DNA of 64,000 nt from Demequina sp. NBRC 110052 (GCF_002090075.1 NZ_BBRI01000002.1:124001-188000); one strand, 5' to 3'. Numbered from the stretch's first letter, positions 9,165 through 18,349 are shown. Program-made: numbers and translations. Notes: generated from the sequence alone by a model not told the origin.

Positions 9165-10102
9165 GGCCGTGCCCCGGGGGCGAGCGCACTGTCCAGGAAC
9201 CCGGTGACCGCATCGAGGTAGAGCCGCCGGGGTGCATCGTCGGACAGGCATAGGTCATGGATGCCGTCCGGCACGACGAGCACCTCGGCGCGCGGGCCGA
9301 GCCGTGGCGCGAGGCGAGAGATCGCCCTCACGTCGACGACCGTGTCCTGCCGCATGTGGTCCGGGTTGTCGAGCGACTCGGGCCCGCCCGCGGCCGCCCG
9401 CGCTGCGAGCACGGGGATGTCGAGGTCGAGCCCACGCGCCACCGTGCGTTGCGCGCGCGCCACGGCGAGCAGCCAGGCCGCCCTGGCGGGCACGCCCTCA
9501 GGGCGCTTCCATGCCGGGTCGAAGTGCCAGGGCCCGCCGTTGAGGTCCAGCAGGCGCGTCGCATTGAGGGACCGGCCCTCCGAGACGACTGCGTGTGGAT
9601 CCCGGCGCGCGATGACGGGCAGCACGGCGGGGCTGATCCGTGTGCGCCACGTGGCCGGAGAGCCGAACCACGGGCTGTCCAAGACGAGTGCCCGCACGGG
9701 CGCGGTGCCCTGCGCGGCCAGATGTACTGCGGCGGCGAGGCCGCCGGTGGAGTGTGCATGAATCGCGAGCGGCGCGTCGGGCATGAGAGACGAGACCGCG
9801 TCGATGGCGGCGGCGAGGTCCTCGCCCTGCTCTGAGATGTCGTCGAAGTAGTGCGGAAGGTCACCTTCGCGCAGGGACCGCCCGCAGCGGCGGACGTCCA
9901 CCGCGAAGAACGCGTAGCCGGCGTCGGCGAGGGCGTCGGCGAGGTGAGTCTGGAAGAAGTAGTCGTTGTGCCCGTGGAGGTGCAGAACCGCGCCCCGTGG
10001 CGTCGCCGGCTGCGCGACCCGGCGCACGAGAGTGCCCTGCGCCACGGGAGCCGCCTCGTAGCCGGGCAACACGTCGGGCGAGAATTCCAGGTGCGATGTC
10101 AC
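9161..10102 (-). CDS. Alpha/beta hydrolase, serine aminopeptidase S33 / monoacylglycerol lipase-like
   Basis: This 313-residue protein has the alpha/beta-hydrolase layout of the S33/lysophospholipase group. The oxyanion block is HLHGHNDYF, the nucleophile elbow is HAHSTGGL and a late DGIHDL supplies the likely His. The AHSTGG form of the elbow is usual in PldB/MGLL-like lipases. It is the first gene of a two-gene operon with the phosphodiesterase (4-base overlap). Substrate unknown. Confidence 0.82.
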   Translation of the reverse strand: MTSHLEFSPDVLPGYEAAPVAQGTLVRRVAQPATPRGAVLHLHGHNDYFFQTHLADALADAGYAFFAVDVRRCGRSLREGDLPHYFDDISEQGEDLAAAIDAVSSLMPDAPLAIHAHSTGGLAAAVHLAAQGTAPVRALVLDSPWFGSPATWRTRISPAVLPVIARRDPHAVVSEGRSLNATRLLDLNGGPWHFDPAWKRPEGVPARAAWLLAVARAQRTVARGLDLDIPVLAARAAAGGPESLDNPDHMRQDTVVDVRAISRLAPRLGPRAEVLVVPDGIHDLCLSDDAPRRLYLDAVTGFLDSALAPGARP

Positions 10103-10179
10103 GTTCCGAGCCTACTGAGCGCGCGACGCACCGGCGTCCTCGTCACCCCTCGTTCACTCGGATAGGGCAGTCTTGCCCC

Positions 10180-11547
10180 ATGAGCGCTGAGGGAGGCGCC
10201 CCCGACGGGGCCGAGATCATGACCGGGACCACCACGCCTGAGGCTCGCATCCCCAGGCGGCGCGTCGCCGCGTGGGCGCTGTGGGACTGGGCCACGCAGC
10301 CGTTCAACTCCGTGATCGTGACGTTCGTGTTCACGGCGCTGTATCTCACGTCGGAATCGTTCATCGATCCTGAGATCGCCGCGCTGGGCGAGGACCACCC
10401 GGCCTACGAGCTGGCGCTCGCCGGTCTCACGAGCGGGCTGGGACTCGCGGGCACCCTTGCCGGGGTGCTGGTGGCGCTGCTCGCCCCCGTGCTGGGGCAG
10501 CAGGCCGATACGGCCGGCCGCCGCAAGCGCTGGCTCGCAGTGGCCACCGGCGTGCTCACGATCGTGACCGCGGCCCTGTACTTCGTGGAGGCCGCGCCCT
10601 CCTACTTCGTGCTGGGCGTGGGGCTCATCGCGATCGGTCTCGTCGCCAACGAGCTCGCGGGCGCGCAGTACAACTCTCTCATCGGTCAGGTGTCGACGCC
10701 GCGCACCGTGGGGCGCGTCTCAGGGCTGGGCTGGGGCCTGGGCTACGTGGGCGGCATCGTGGCGCTCGTGATCGTCGTGGTCGCCGACGCGAGCGACTGG
10801 TGGGGCCTCGACACGAGCAACGGCATGGCCTACCGCCTGATCGCCGTCGGCGCGGCGCTGTGGACCATCGCGTTCGGCTGGCCGATCTTCGTGTTCGTGC
10901 CTGAGCCGGGGGCGACGGGGCGCGAGAAGGTCGGCTTCCTGGCCGGATATGGACGGCTGTGGCGCGACATCATGCGGCTGTGGCGCGATGCTCGCACCAC
11001 GCTGTGGTTCCTCGTCGCGAGCGCGATCTATCGCGACGGTCTCGCAGGCGTGTTCGCGTACGGTGCGGTGATCGCCGCAGTGTCGTTCGGCTTCGGCAGC
11101 ACGGAGGTGATGATCTTCGGCGTCGCCGCGAACCTCACCGCAGGTCTCGCCACCATGGCCGCAGGCATCATCGACGACAAGATCGGGCCGCGCACGCTCA
11201 TCCTGTGGTCGCTGGGCGGCATGATCGTCGCCGGACTTGCGGTCGTGGTGTTCCACGGCATCGGCCCCATGATCTTCTGGGTCGCAGGCCTGGTGCTGTG
11301 CCTGTTCGTGGGACCGGTCCAGTCGGCGTCCCGTTCGCTGCTCGCGCGCGTGGCGCCTGCCGGCAAGGAGGGCGAGATCTTCGGCCTCTACGCGACGACC
11401 GGGCGCGCCGCGTCCTGGATGGCGCCGCTGCTGTGGACGGTCACCATCGCCGCCACGGGAGCGACGATCTGGGGCGTGCTGGGCATCATCGCGGTCATCG
11501 TCGTGGGCTTCGTCGCGCTGCTGCTGGTGAAGATCCCGACGCGCTGA
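10180..11547 (+). CDS. MFS transporter, UMF1 / Atg22-like family
   Basis: This is a polytopic membrane protein of about 455 residues with about 12 hydrophobic segments. The start block WALWDWATQPFNSVIVTFVF is the hallmark of the UMF1/Atg22-like permeases. The inter-helix motif QADTAGRRKRWL matches the MFS A-loop. The start at 10180 is the first plausible ATG; a second in-frame ATG at 10219 also fits because conservation begins after it. The substrate is not known for bacterial members (amino acid efflux in the yeast relative). Confidence 0.85.
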   Translation: MSAEGGAPDGAEIMTGTTTPEARIPRRRVAAWALWDWATQPFNSVIVTFVFTALYLTSESFIDPEIAALGEDHPAYELALAGLTSGLGLAGTLAGVLVALLAPVLGQQADTAGRRKRWLAVATGVLTIVTAALYFVEAAPSYFVLGVGLIAIGLVANELAGAQYNSLIGQVSTPRTVGRVSGLGWGLGYVGGIVALVIVVVADASDWWGLDTSNGMAYRLIAVGAALWTIAFGWPIFVFVPEPGATGREKVGFLAGYGRLWRDIMRLWRDARTTLWFLVASAIYRDGLAGVFAYGAVIAAVSFGFGSTEVMIFGVAANLTAGLATMAAGIIDDKIGPRTLILWSLGGMIVAGLAVVVFHGIGPMIFWVAGLVLCLFVGPVQSASRSLLARVAPAGKEGEIFGLYATTGRAASWMAPLLWTVTIAATGATIWGVLGIIAVIVVGFVALLLVKIPTR

Positions 11548-11567
11548 CGCGTCGCGCGCCCGACGCG
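11548..11567. terminator. Weak intrinsic-type hairpin between converging genes
   Basis: A 7-bp inverted repeat, CGCGTCG / CGACGCG, with a 6-base loop lies directly after the MFS stop and before the converging deaminase stop. There is no U-run, so it may only assist Rho-dependent termination in either direction. Confidence 0.3.
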
Positions 11568-11572
11568 AGGGC

Positions 11573-12175
11573 TCAGTCGCTCTCGATGGCTCCCTGGCCG
11601 CGCGCGTTGTAGACGGTCGCCGTCGAGGCGCCGTACGCCTCGTAGACCGCGAGGGCCTGCTCGCGGCACACGTCCTGCACCACCTCGATGCCGCGTGCCT
11701 CGAACTGCGAAGCCCAGTCGGCGACCATGGGTCCCTCGTCGAAGCGCGTGAGGCGCTCGAGCTCGGGTCCGTCGCCCGCGACCACCAGGTGCTTCACCCC
11801 GGACCACATAGTCGCGCCGTAGCACTGGACGCACGGGCGCCAGTTGACGACGAGCGCAAGATCGCGCTCGGCCCCGAGATCCCACGTGCCGAGGCTTGCC
11901 TGTGCGAGCCCGAGCGCCATCACCTCGGCGTGGCCCGAGCTAATGCCCGTGCCGAGCACGACGTTCACGCCGACCGAGATGAGCTCGCCCGTCGCCTGAT
12001 CCACGACGATCGCCGCGAACGGACCGCCGCCGCCCTCGCGCCAGTTGCGGTCGGCGAGCGAGTTGACGAGCGTCATCTGCGCCTCGTGCCCGGGAAGCGC
12101 CTGGGGCAGCGAGGCGAGCTCGTCGGAAAGCCAGGCAGGCAGCTCGAGGGTGAACGAGGTGGCGAACTGCGGCAT
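11573..12175 (-). CDS. Nucleoside/cytidine deaminase-like zinc hydrolase
   Basis: This 200-residue member of the cytidine-deaminase superfamily carries the zinc site GHAEVM (His about 82, catalytic Glu about 84) and PCVQC (Cys about 115 and 118). Such proteins deaminate guanine, cytosine or related bases. The ATG at 12175 (MPQFATSF) is favoured; the upstream frame is low-complexity and overlaps the next gene. It lies 14 bases downstream of the pyroglutamyl peptidase gene, probably on one transcript. The substrate cannot be settled from sequence. Confidence 0.8.
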   Translation of the reverse strand: MPQFATSFTLELPAWLSDELASLPQALPGHEAQMTLVNSLADRNWREGGGGPFAAIVVDQATGELISVGVNVVLGTGISSGHAEVMALGLAQASLGTWDLGAERDLALVVNWRPCVQCYGATMWSGVKHLVVAGDGPELERLTRFDEGPMVADWASQFEARGIEVVQDVCREQALAVYEAYGASTATVYNARGQGAIESD

Positions 12176-12189
12176 GGGGACTCCGAATC

Positions 12190-12816
12190 TCAGGTGGTGG
12201 GCAGGGGAGGGTGGAGATGGTCGACGACAACTTTCAGGCACAGGGTCAGGCCCGCGGCCGTCCGCTGCACGGGCAACGTGGGCACCGAGGGCGCCAACAG
12301 CATCTCGGAACTGGCAGGCACGTGGATGAAGCCGACTGCGGGGACGTCCCGCGCGATCCGCACCAACGACTCGTACATGACGTGATTGCACACGTAGGCA
12401 CCCGCACTGAGCGAGAGCGAGGCGGGCAGCCCGGCGGCGGTCACCGCCTCGACCATGGCGCGCACCGGCAGCGTCGAGAACGCAGCGGCGGGGCCCTCGA
12501 CGTCGATCGGCTCGTCGACCGGGCGGGCGCCGGCGTTGTCGGCGATGGTCGCGTCGGCGAGGTTGATCGCGATGCGCTCCGGTGTGATCGCCGCGCGCCC
12601 CTCAGCCACCCCGACGGCGACCACGGCGTCGGGGGTATGCCGCCGCACGAGCGATGCCAGCGCGTCGGCCGCGCCGCCGAACTCCACGGGCAGCCGCGCC
12701 GTCACCAGCTCCGCGGCCCCCGACCACGTCTCGCCGACGATCTTCACGGCGTCCCACGAAGGATTGCAGGGCGCGCCCGCGAACGGTTCGAATCCGGTCA
12801 GCAGGATGCGCGTCAC
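12190..12816 (-). CDS. pcp: Pyroglutamyl-peptidase I
   Basis: Pcp is a cytosolic cysteine peptidase that removes N-terminal pyroglutamate. The 208-residue product starts (GTG) MTRILLTGFEPFAGAPCNPSW, the family's opening signature. The catalytic residues appear at about Glu80, Cys143 (YVCNHVMY) and His165 (VGFIHVPA), with the expected spacing. An upstream ATG would add 13 unconserved residues and was not chosen. Confidence 0.92.
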   Translation of the reverse strand: MTRILLTGFEPFAGAPCNPSWDAVKIVGETWSGAAELVTARLPVEFGGAADALASLVRRHTPDAVVAVGVAEGRAAITPERIAINLADATIADNAGARPVDEPIDVEGPAAAFSTLPVRAMVEAVTAAGLPASLSLSAGAYVCNHVMYESLVRIARDVPAVGFIHVPASSEMLLAPSVPTLPVQRTAAGLTLCLKVVVDHLHPPLPTT

Positions 12817-12854
12817 CGGGCCAGCGTAGCCCGATGGCACCGGGACGCCGTGCA

Positions 12855-12870
12855 TGTGGCGGTCGCCACA
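12855..12870. promoter_or_regulatory. Palindrome upstream of first diguanylate cyclase gene
   Basis: TGTGGCG and CGCCACA form a perfect 7-bp-arm palindrome around GT, 42 bases before the GGDEF gene start and near the divergent pcp start. It has the size of a dimeric repressor site. No known regulator is matched. Confidence 0.35.
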
Positions 12871-12912
12871 CGAGCGTCGGCGTTCCGGGGTGGGCGGAGG
12901 TAATCTCCTGGG

Positions 12913-14082
12913 ATGCTCGACATCGTCACCGCGCGCGTGGTGCTCGCGATCGTCGCGCTGTGCGTGCTCGTGCTGTTCTTCTTCGGCCCTTTCCGCGCGA
13001 CGCGGTCACGCTTCACACTGTGGTGGTGCCTCGCGCTCGTGGCGGCGTTCCTGAGCACCGCCGCGTTCCTGTTCAACGGCACGCCGCTGCAGGTCGTGAT
13101 GAACCCCCTGGGAAGCGTGCTCGCTGTTGTCGGAACCACATGGATGTGGGCCTCTGCGAGGGCCGTCGCCGGTCGCCCTCGGCCGCGGTGGGTCGGACTG
13201 GGAGCTGCCCTCGTGGTCGCCGCTGCAGCTGCGATCGACTCTCCCGCGAACAACGTCTGGGCAGGGGGCGCGGTCATGCTCGCCGGGATGGCCGCAGGGA
13301 TGCTGGCGGGCTCGTGGGAACTCGTGAGGATCGCAACCCCGGGAATCGCGAGCGAACGGGCACGTCCGGGGCGGGGCGAACGCGTCGCAGTGGTGTCGCT
13401 CGCGATCGCCTCGGCCGTGCTGGGGCTGTTCTATCTGGTGCGCATGGTGGCGTTCCTGGTCGGCGGCCCTGCGGCAGTCTCTGGCGCGGTGATCCTGGGG
13501 TCTGCGACGACGAGCGTGCTGCTCACGCTGGTACTTGTGGTTGCCACCTACAGCGTGGGCGAGCTGAGCCACTTCGAACTCACTCGCGACCTGCGCATGC
13601 GCGCCGCGCACGACGACTTGACTGGGCTGCTCGGCCGCAGCGAGTTCCTCGTGCGCGCCGCTGAGCACCGCCGGGCGAACCGAGGCGACGGTGCCGTCGC
13701 CATCGTGGCGGACCTGGACCACTTCAAGGAGCTCAATGACGAGCACGGCCACGCTGCCGGTGACCGCGCGCTGCTCGCCTTCGGCTCCGCATGCCGAAGC
13801 GTGATGGCCGGTCGAGGCATTGCGGGCCGCATCGGAGGCGAAGAGTTCGCGATCCTCCTCGCCGGTCGCAGCACGCGTGATGCCGTCGAGGTGACGGAGG
13901 CGATCAGTGCGCAGTACGTCGCGGCCGCCAGGGGAGTGACAGGAGGGCCAGCCCCGACGGTGAGCTACGGGATCGCTGTCGTTCCGCCCGGCGAACCGCT
14001 CGATCGCGTGCTCGCGCGCGCCGACGCCGCGCTCTATCGCGCGAAGCGCGAAGGCCGGGACCGGGCCGTCGTCGACGACTGA
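12913..14082 (+). CDS. Membrane diguanylate cyclase (GGDEF), degenerate I-site
   Basis: This GGDEF protein of 389 residues would make cyclic di-GMP from GTP. The first ~215 residues contain about seven hydrophobic segments, a membrane sensor of unknown ligand. The cyclase domain starts at AAHDDLTGLLGRSEF, with the active loop IAGRIGGEEFAILL near residue 305 (GGEEF, an active variant). Five residues before the loop, where active cyclases often carry an RxxD product-inhibition site, the sequence reads AGRG, so feedback inhibition is probably absent. It is followed by a close paralogue in tandem. Confidence 0.88.
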   Translation: MLDIVTARVVLAIVALCVLVLFFFGPFRATRSRFTLWWCLALVAAFLSTAAFLFNGTPLQVVMNPLGSVLAVVGTTWMWASARAVAGRPRPRWVGLGAALVVAAAAAIDSPANNVWAGGAVMLAGMAAGMLAGSWELVRIATPGIASERARPGRGERVAVVSLAIASAVLGLFYLVRMVAFLVGGPAAVSGAVILGSATTSVLLTLVLVVATYSVGELSHFELTRDLRMRAAHDDLTGLLGRSEFLVRAAEHRRANRGDGAVAIVADLDHFKELNDEHGHAAGDRALLAFGSACRSVMAGRGIAGRIGGEEFAILLAGRSTRDAVEVTEAISAQYVAAARGVTGGPAPTVSYGIAVVPPGEPLDRVLARADAALYRAKREGRDRAVVDD

Positions 14083-14099
14083 ACCGCGCGACGCGCGGT
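14083..14099 (+). terminator. GC-rich hairpin after the first GGDEF gene
   Basis: ACCGCGCG and CGCGCGGT form 8-bp arms around a single A immediately after the stop codon. The real loop would need to open to at least 3 bases. There is no T-run, so it is a weak or accessory terminator at best, and it partly separates the two cyclase genes. Confidence 0.3.
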
Positions 14100-14153
14100 G
14101 GCGTGGAACACACTCGCGTGCCGGGAAGGTGAGACTCCTTCTAGGCTCAGACC

Positions 14154-15341
14154 ATGCTGGACATCGAGACGCTGCGCGCGGTGCAGGCGGTGGTCGCCGC
14201 CTGCACGTTCGTACTCGTGCTCGGCGGGACCTATCGCACGACGCGTGCGCCCTACGCACTGTGGTGGAGCGGGGCCGTGCTCGGCTCGAGCCTCGGCACC
14301 GGGCTGTACCTCGTCGACGAGCTCGTCGGTGCTCCGTGGGCCGTGCCAGTGGGCCACGGCGTCGCAGTCGCGAGCGCGGGTCTGATCTGGGGCGCGACCC
14401 GTGCACTGCGCGGCCGAGGCACCCCCTGGTGGGCGCTCCTCGGAGTCGGCGCGGGCGTCTCGACGCTCGCCGCGACGGACACACCGCCGGAGGGCGTCGC
14501 CGCCGGCACGCTGTGGCTGCTGTGCGGGATGCTCCTGTTCGTGACCCTCGCCGCTTGGGACCTGTGGCGGCTCTCGCGCCATCCGAGGCTCCGAGGTCGC
14601 GAGACGCTCGAGTCCGCCCGCTCGGCCGTGACTTCCGTGGGCATCGGCGCGACCGTCGTGGCGGTGTTCTACGCGGTGCGCATCGGCGTCTACCTCGGTC
14701 CGGGACCCACCTCGGACTTCTACCTGACGTGGACCGGGCCGATGGCGACCACATTGCTGATCACCCTCATGCTCGTCGTCGTCACCTACTCGGTGACCGA
14801 GCTGAGCCACCTCGAAGTCTCGAGCGAATGGCGCCAGCGCGCCACCCACGACGACCTCACAGGGCTGCTCACACGCGCCGAGTTCCTCACACGTGCGGAG
14901 CAGCGCATCGACGAGGGCATCGAGCGACGCGAGCGCTCCGTCATCGTCATGGCTGACTTCGATCACTTCAAGAACGTCAACGACACGTACGGGCACGCGG
15001 CCGGCGACCGCGTGCTCCAGGCGTTCGGCGAAGCCTGCCGCGAGGTGATGCGGCGCGAAGACCTTGCGGGACGCATCGGGGGAGAGGAGTTCGCCATGCT
15101 CATCACCCAGGCGGACCCCGAGAGCGCGCTCCTGGTCACCCAACGACTCGGCGCGGCCTTCGAGGCGCTGCAGCGGAGTGACGGCCACGACGCACCCACG
15201 GTCTCGTACGGCATCGCCGTCGTCGACCCGCGGCGCGCGCTCGCCGCGAGCATGTCGCGCGCCGACGCCGCGCTCTACCGCGCGAAGCGCGAAGGGCGCG
15301 ACCGCGCGGCCATCGACGCCGACGAGAGGCCCGCGCACTGA
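14154..15341 (+). CDS. Membrane diguanylate cyclase (GGDEF) with intact I-site
   Basis: This 395-residue paralogue of the preceding gene has the same plan: about seven hydrophobic segments then a GGDEF domain from ATHDDLTGLLTRAEF. The active loop is LAGRIGGEEFAMLI. Unlike its neighbour it keeps RRED exactly five residues before GGEEF, a canonical RxxD inhibitory site, so it should be product-inhibited. Both proteins start MLDI and share the YSV(G/T)ELSH hinge before the cyclase domain, which supports origin by tandem duplication. Confidence 0.9.
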   Translation: MLDIETLRAVQAVVAACTFVLVLGGTYRTTRAPYALWWSGAVLGSSLGTGLYLVDELVGAPWAVPVGHGVAVASAGLIWGATRALRGRGTPWWALLGVGAGVSTLAATDTPPEGVAAGTLWLLCGMLLFVTLAAWDLWRLSRHPRLRGRETLESARSAVTSVGIGATVVAVFYAVRIGVYLGPGPTSDFYLTWTGPMATTLLITLMLVVVTYSVTELSHLEVSSEWRQRATHDDLTGLLTRAEFLTRAEQRIDEGIERRERSVIVMADFDHFKNVNDTYGHAAGDRVLQAFGEACREVMRREDLAGRIGGEEFAMLITQADPESALLVTQRLGAAFEALQRSDGHDAPTVSYGIAVVDPRRALAASMSRADAALYRAKREGRDRAAIDADERPAH

Positions 15342-15352
15342 CGGCTTCAGTA

Positions 15353-15371
15353 CGCCCGCAGAACTCGGGCG
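15353..15371 (+). terminator. Small hairpin after the second GGDEF gene
   Basis: CGCCCG and CGGGCG pair with a 7-base loop, 11 bases after the stop codon and before the tRNA promoter. There is no T-run; weak support. Confidence 0.3.
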
Positions 15372-15402
15372 CGGCGGTGACAAAGCACCCCTCGGCATCC
15401 GA

Positions 15403-15408
15403 TAGGAT
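15403..15408 (+). promoter_or_regulatory. Likely -10 element of tRNA-Pro
   Basis: TAGGAT matches the TATAAT pattern at four of six positions and lies 13 bases before the mature tRNA 5' end. A loose GACAAA sits about 18 bases upstream as a possible -35. Confidence 0.5.
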
Positions 15409-15421
15409 TGTCAGGCTGTCA

Positions 15422-15495
<74 letters not shown>

Positions 15496-15502
15496 CGTTT
15501 GG

Positions 15503-15546
15503 AAGGGCCGTTCTTTCTGGTAGATACCGAAAAGGACGGCCCTTTC
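15503..15546 (+). terminator. Strong intrinsic terminator after tRNA-Pro
   Basis: A 14-bp stem (AAGGGCCGTTCTTT with AAAGGACGGCCCTT, one G-T wobble) closes a 14-base loop and ends in CCCTTT. It lies 8 bases after the tRNA, where a Rho-independent terminator is expected. Confidence 0.8.
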
Positions 15547-15857
15547 GTCGTCTCTGCTGCCCCCATTTGGTCATTGCTCTGGGCACTTGCTGGACGGGTG
15601 TTGGGGTGAACTGGACTGTGTTCGGTTCCGAGATGGATGCCTGTCTCCCTGGGCGGCGACGCACGAGCCGGGGCTGACGCGCGTGCAGGCGTCAACGCAC
15701 GCTGGGGTGGACCCCCATTCTCGGGCAGGGTACGCGTTGTGGCGATTGGGTAGCGCGTGGAGCGTGCGCATCGGTAGCTGTGATGCCGAGCGCGTGCCTC
15801 GCTGCGACGCTGATGTCCGGCCCGGGTGAGACCATTTCGGAAGGAGCGTGTGGCGGC
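15547..15857. other. Gene-free stretch between tRNA-Pro terminator and dinB
   Basis: About 310 bases without a convincing gene. Open frames here have no recognisable protein sequence. I looked for an actinobacterial LexA box (GAAC-N4-GTTC) and found none. An AGGAGG ribosome-binding site for dinB sits at 15858-15863. Confidence 0.5.
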
Positions 15858-15869
15858 AGGAGGTGACGG

Positions 15870-17078
15870 GTGGGTAGCGAAGCGACGGTGCTCCACGCAG
15901 ATCTCGACGCGTTCTACGCCTCGGTCGAGCAGCGGGATGATCCTGCACTGCGGCGCCGGCCCGTGATCGTGGGTGGCGGCGTGGTGGTCGCCGCGAGCTA
16001 CGAGGCGAAGGCTCGAGGGGTTCGCACCGCGATGGGGTTGCAGCGGGCGCGCGCTCTGTGCCCCGACGCAGTCATAGTCCCGCCTCGGATGGAGGCTTAC
16101 GCCGCGGCCAGTCGTGCAGTCTTCGCGATCTTCCATGACACCACGCCCTACGTGGAGGGGATCTCGATCGACGAGGCGTTCCTTGAGGTCGGAGGACTGC
16201 GTCGCCTGGCGGGAGCGCCCGATCAGATCGCGATGCGGCTGCGGGAGCGTGTGCGTGCCGAGGCGGGCCTTCCGATCTCGGTCGGTGTCGCGAGAACCAA
16301 GTTCTTGGCGAAGATCGCGAGCGCGGTCAGCAAGCCTGACGGGCTGCTCGTGGTGGAGCCGGAACGCGAGGAGGAGTTCCTTCATCCGCTCCCGGTCGAA
16401 CGTCTCTGGGGTGTTGGAGCGGTGACCGCGGAGAAGCTGCACGGTAGAGGCATCGACACCGTCGGGCAGTTGGCTGCGCTCGAAGCAGCGACCGCTGAGC
16501 GGTGGCTTGGCAGGGCAGTGGGTGCACAGGTGCATGCGTTGGCCCGGCTCCGGGACCCGCGACCCGTGGAGACGACCAAGCGCCATGGATCCATCGGCTC
16601 GCAGCGGGCGCTCGGCAACCGGTCCTACTCTTTCGGTGAGCTCGGGCTGATCCTCATCCAGATCGTCGACGGGCTCGCGAAGCGCCTGCGCGATCGCGGA
16701 TCGTCGTGCAGCACCGTCGTCCTGAGGCTCCGCTACGGCGACTTCATCAAGGCGACTCGCTCGCACACCTTCGCCGCGCCCACCGATCACACCGAGGTCC
16801 TTCTCACGGCGGTCCAGCGTCTGCTCGCTGCTGAGGAGCACGACATCGCCGACCGCGGCATCACCCTCATCGGTGTCTCCCTCTCGCGGCTGAGTCGCGC
16901 CGGTGCCGTTCAGGATGAGCTCCCCCTCGACTGGAACGATCGGCCGCGCGTCGACGGCAAGCTTGATGTCGTGCTCGACGCGGTACGAGATCGGTTCGGC
17001 TCTGACGCTGTCACCCGCGCCGCGCTCTTGGGCCGCGATCCCGGGCTATCGGCGCCACGGCTGCCAGAACACGAGTAG
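15870..17078 (+). CDS. dinB: DNA polymerase IV (Y-family)
   Basis: DinB is an error-prone translesion polymerase. The catalytic carboxylates are in HADLDAFYASVEQ (Asp about 11, steric-gate aromatic near 15) and SIDEAFLEV (Asp about 101, Glu about 102). Thumb and little-finger regions follow, with a QDELPL sequence near residue 350 that resembles a sliding-clamp-binding motif. The GTG at 15870 is fixed by AGGAGG six bases upstream. The 402-residue length is normal. Confidence 0.93.
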   Translation: MGSEATVLHADLDAFYASVEQRDDPALRRRPVIVGGGVVVAASYEAKARGVRTAMGLQRARALCPDAVIVPPRMEAYAAASRAVFAIFHDTTPYVEGISIDEAFLEVGGLRRLAGAPDQIAMRLRERVRAEAGLPISVGVARTKFLAKIASAVSKPDGLLVVEPEREEEFLHPLPVERLWGVGAVTAEKLHGRGIDTVGQLAALEAATAERWLGRAVGAQVHALARLRDPRPVETTKRHGSIGSQRALGNRSYSFGELGLILIQIVDGLAKRLRDRGSSCSTVVLRLRYGDFIKATRSHTFAAPTDHTEVLLTAVQRLLAAEEHDIADRGITLIGVSLSRLSRAGAVQDELPLDWNDRPRVDGKLDVVLDAVRDRFGSDAVTRAALLGRDPGLSAPRLPEHE

Positions 17079-17236
17079 CAGGGCGTGTCGCCTCACGGGG
17101 GTGTAGCCGACGCGCGTTCGGTTCAGCGCGGCGTGGCACGCGAGCCGGTGACGACAGACTCGCGGAGCTTCCCCGCACACTCACGGGCGGAACGAGACCC
17201 AGGACGGATCAGACCTAGCAGCCAGGCCGGCGTTCC

Positions 17237-18349
17237 TTACCGTCGCGTTGACACCGTGACCGTGAACTTGGCGTTGCGCGCGACCTGCTCGGTGGGGCCG
17301 ATGGTGCGTGCGAGCAGCGGCCGGTACTTCAGCCCGGAGTTCCACACGCACCACAGCTGACCGCCGGGGCGCAGCACTCTCGCGACGTCGGCGAACATGC
17401 GAGGCGCGATGAGCTCTGTCACGGCAGCGGCAGAGTGAAAGGGCGGGTTCAGCGCGACGAGCGACGCGCTGCTGGAAGGCCTGGTGCTCAGCATGTCGTC
17501 GCGAGCGACCTCGACACGGTTCTCGACGCCGTTGGCGAGCATCGTCGCCCGCGCGGACGCGACGGCGACGGACGACTGATCGCATGCGTACACATGGGCA
17601 TCGGGACGTTGCGTCGCCATCCACGCGCCGACGATGCCCGTGCCGCAGGCCAGGTCGATGTACGGATCCTCGGGCGTCCCACCGATCGGCGGGACGGGCA
17701 GGCTGTCCAAGAGCAGGCGCGTGCCGATGTCGAGCCGCGCGCCTGCGAAGGCCCCGCCGTAGGCCCGCACTTCGAGCCCCTCGACCCGTGCGGCCGCAGG
17801 AGCGGGATCAGGACCATCGCGAGGCGCGCGGGCGAGGAGAACCCGTGACTTCTGGCGGGCATGGCTGATGTCCAGCTGCGCGAAGTGCTCGCTCAGTACC
17901 GCGTTCATCGACACCGACATGTGCTTGAGGCGACCGCCAGCGACGACGACCACATGAGGGTCGGCGTGCGCGGCGATCAGGCCGGCGATGTCGCGCAACG
18001 CGTCGAGAGAGCGGGGGAGCCGGAGCAGGACGATCCGCGCCCCATTCACGAGCTCCGCGTCGAGAGCGAGCGCACGATACCGGCCGGTCAGGCCCACGCG
18101 GGAGGCGTTGGCCTCGAGCGCACGCTCGCCCGTGAGCGCGTCCACATGCGTGCGAATTCCGCTCGCACCTGCATGTGCCGCGCCGAGGGTGAGTGCGCCG
18201 TAGGCGTCGTTGATCACGACGATGTCGCCCGGCTCTGCGGAGGCACGCCGTTCCGCGGACTCGTCCAGGATCAACCGGTCGGCCGCGTCGACAGCGACGA
18301 GTCCGTGAGCCTCCACGTCGGGCCACCGCCGCAGCTCATCGAAGATCAC
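17237..18349 (-). CDS. RsmC/RlmG-family rRNA guanine-N2 methyltransferase
   Basis: This is a 370-residue SAM-dependent methyltransferase with the two-domain layout of RsmC and RlmG. The N-terminal half looks like a degenerate methyltransferase domain. The C-terminal half carries the SAM loop LACGTGIVGAW and the catalytic NPPFHSA motif near residue 290, typical of N2-guanine rRNA methylation. It ends in KFTVTVSTRR, the usual RlmG/RsmC tail. Whether the target is 16S G1207 or 23S G1835 cannot be told. Confidence 0.85.
   Translation of the reverse strand: MIFDELRRWPDVEAHGLVAVDAADRLILDESAERRASAEPGDIVVINDAYGALTLGAAHAGASGIRTHVDALTGERALEANASRVGLTGRYRALALDAELVNGARIVLLRLPRSLDALRDIAGLIAAHADPHVVVVAGGRLKHMSVSMNAVLSEHFAQLDISHARQKSRVLLARAPRDGPDPAPAAARVEGLEVRAYGGAFAGARLDIGTRLLLDSLPVPPIGGTPEDPYIDLACGTGIVGAWMATQRPDAHVYACDQSSVAVASARATMLANGVENRVEVARDDMLSTRPSSSASLVALNPPFHSAAAVTELIAPRMFADVARVLRPGGQLWCVWNSGLKYRPLLARTIGPTEQVARNAKFTVTVSTRR

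Noticed and set aside
15547-15869. An open frame of about 80 codons between tRNA-Pro and dinB
   Set aside because: It has no recognisable protein family, and no ribosome-binding site precedes it.
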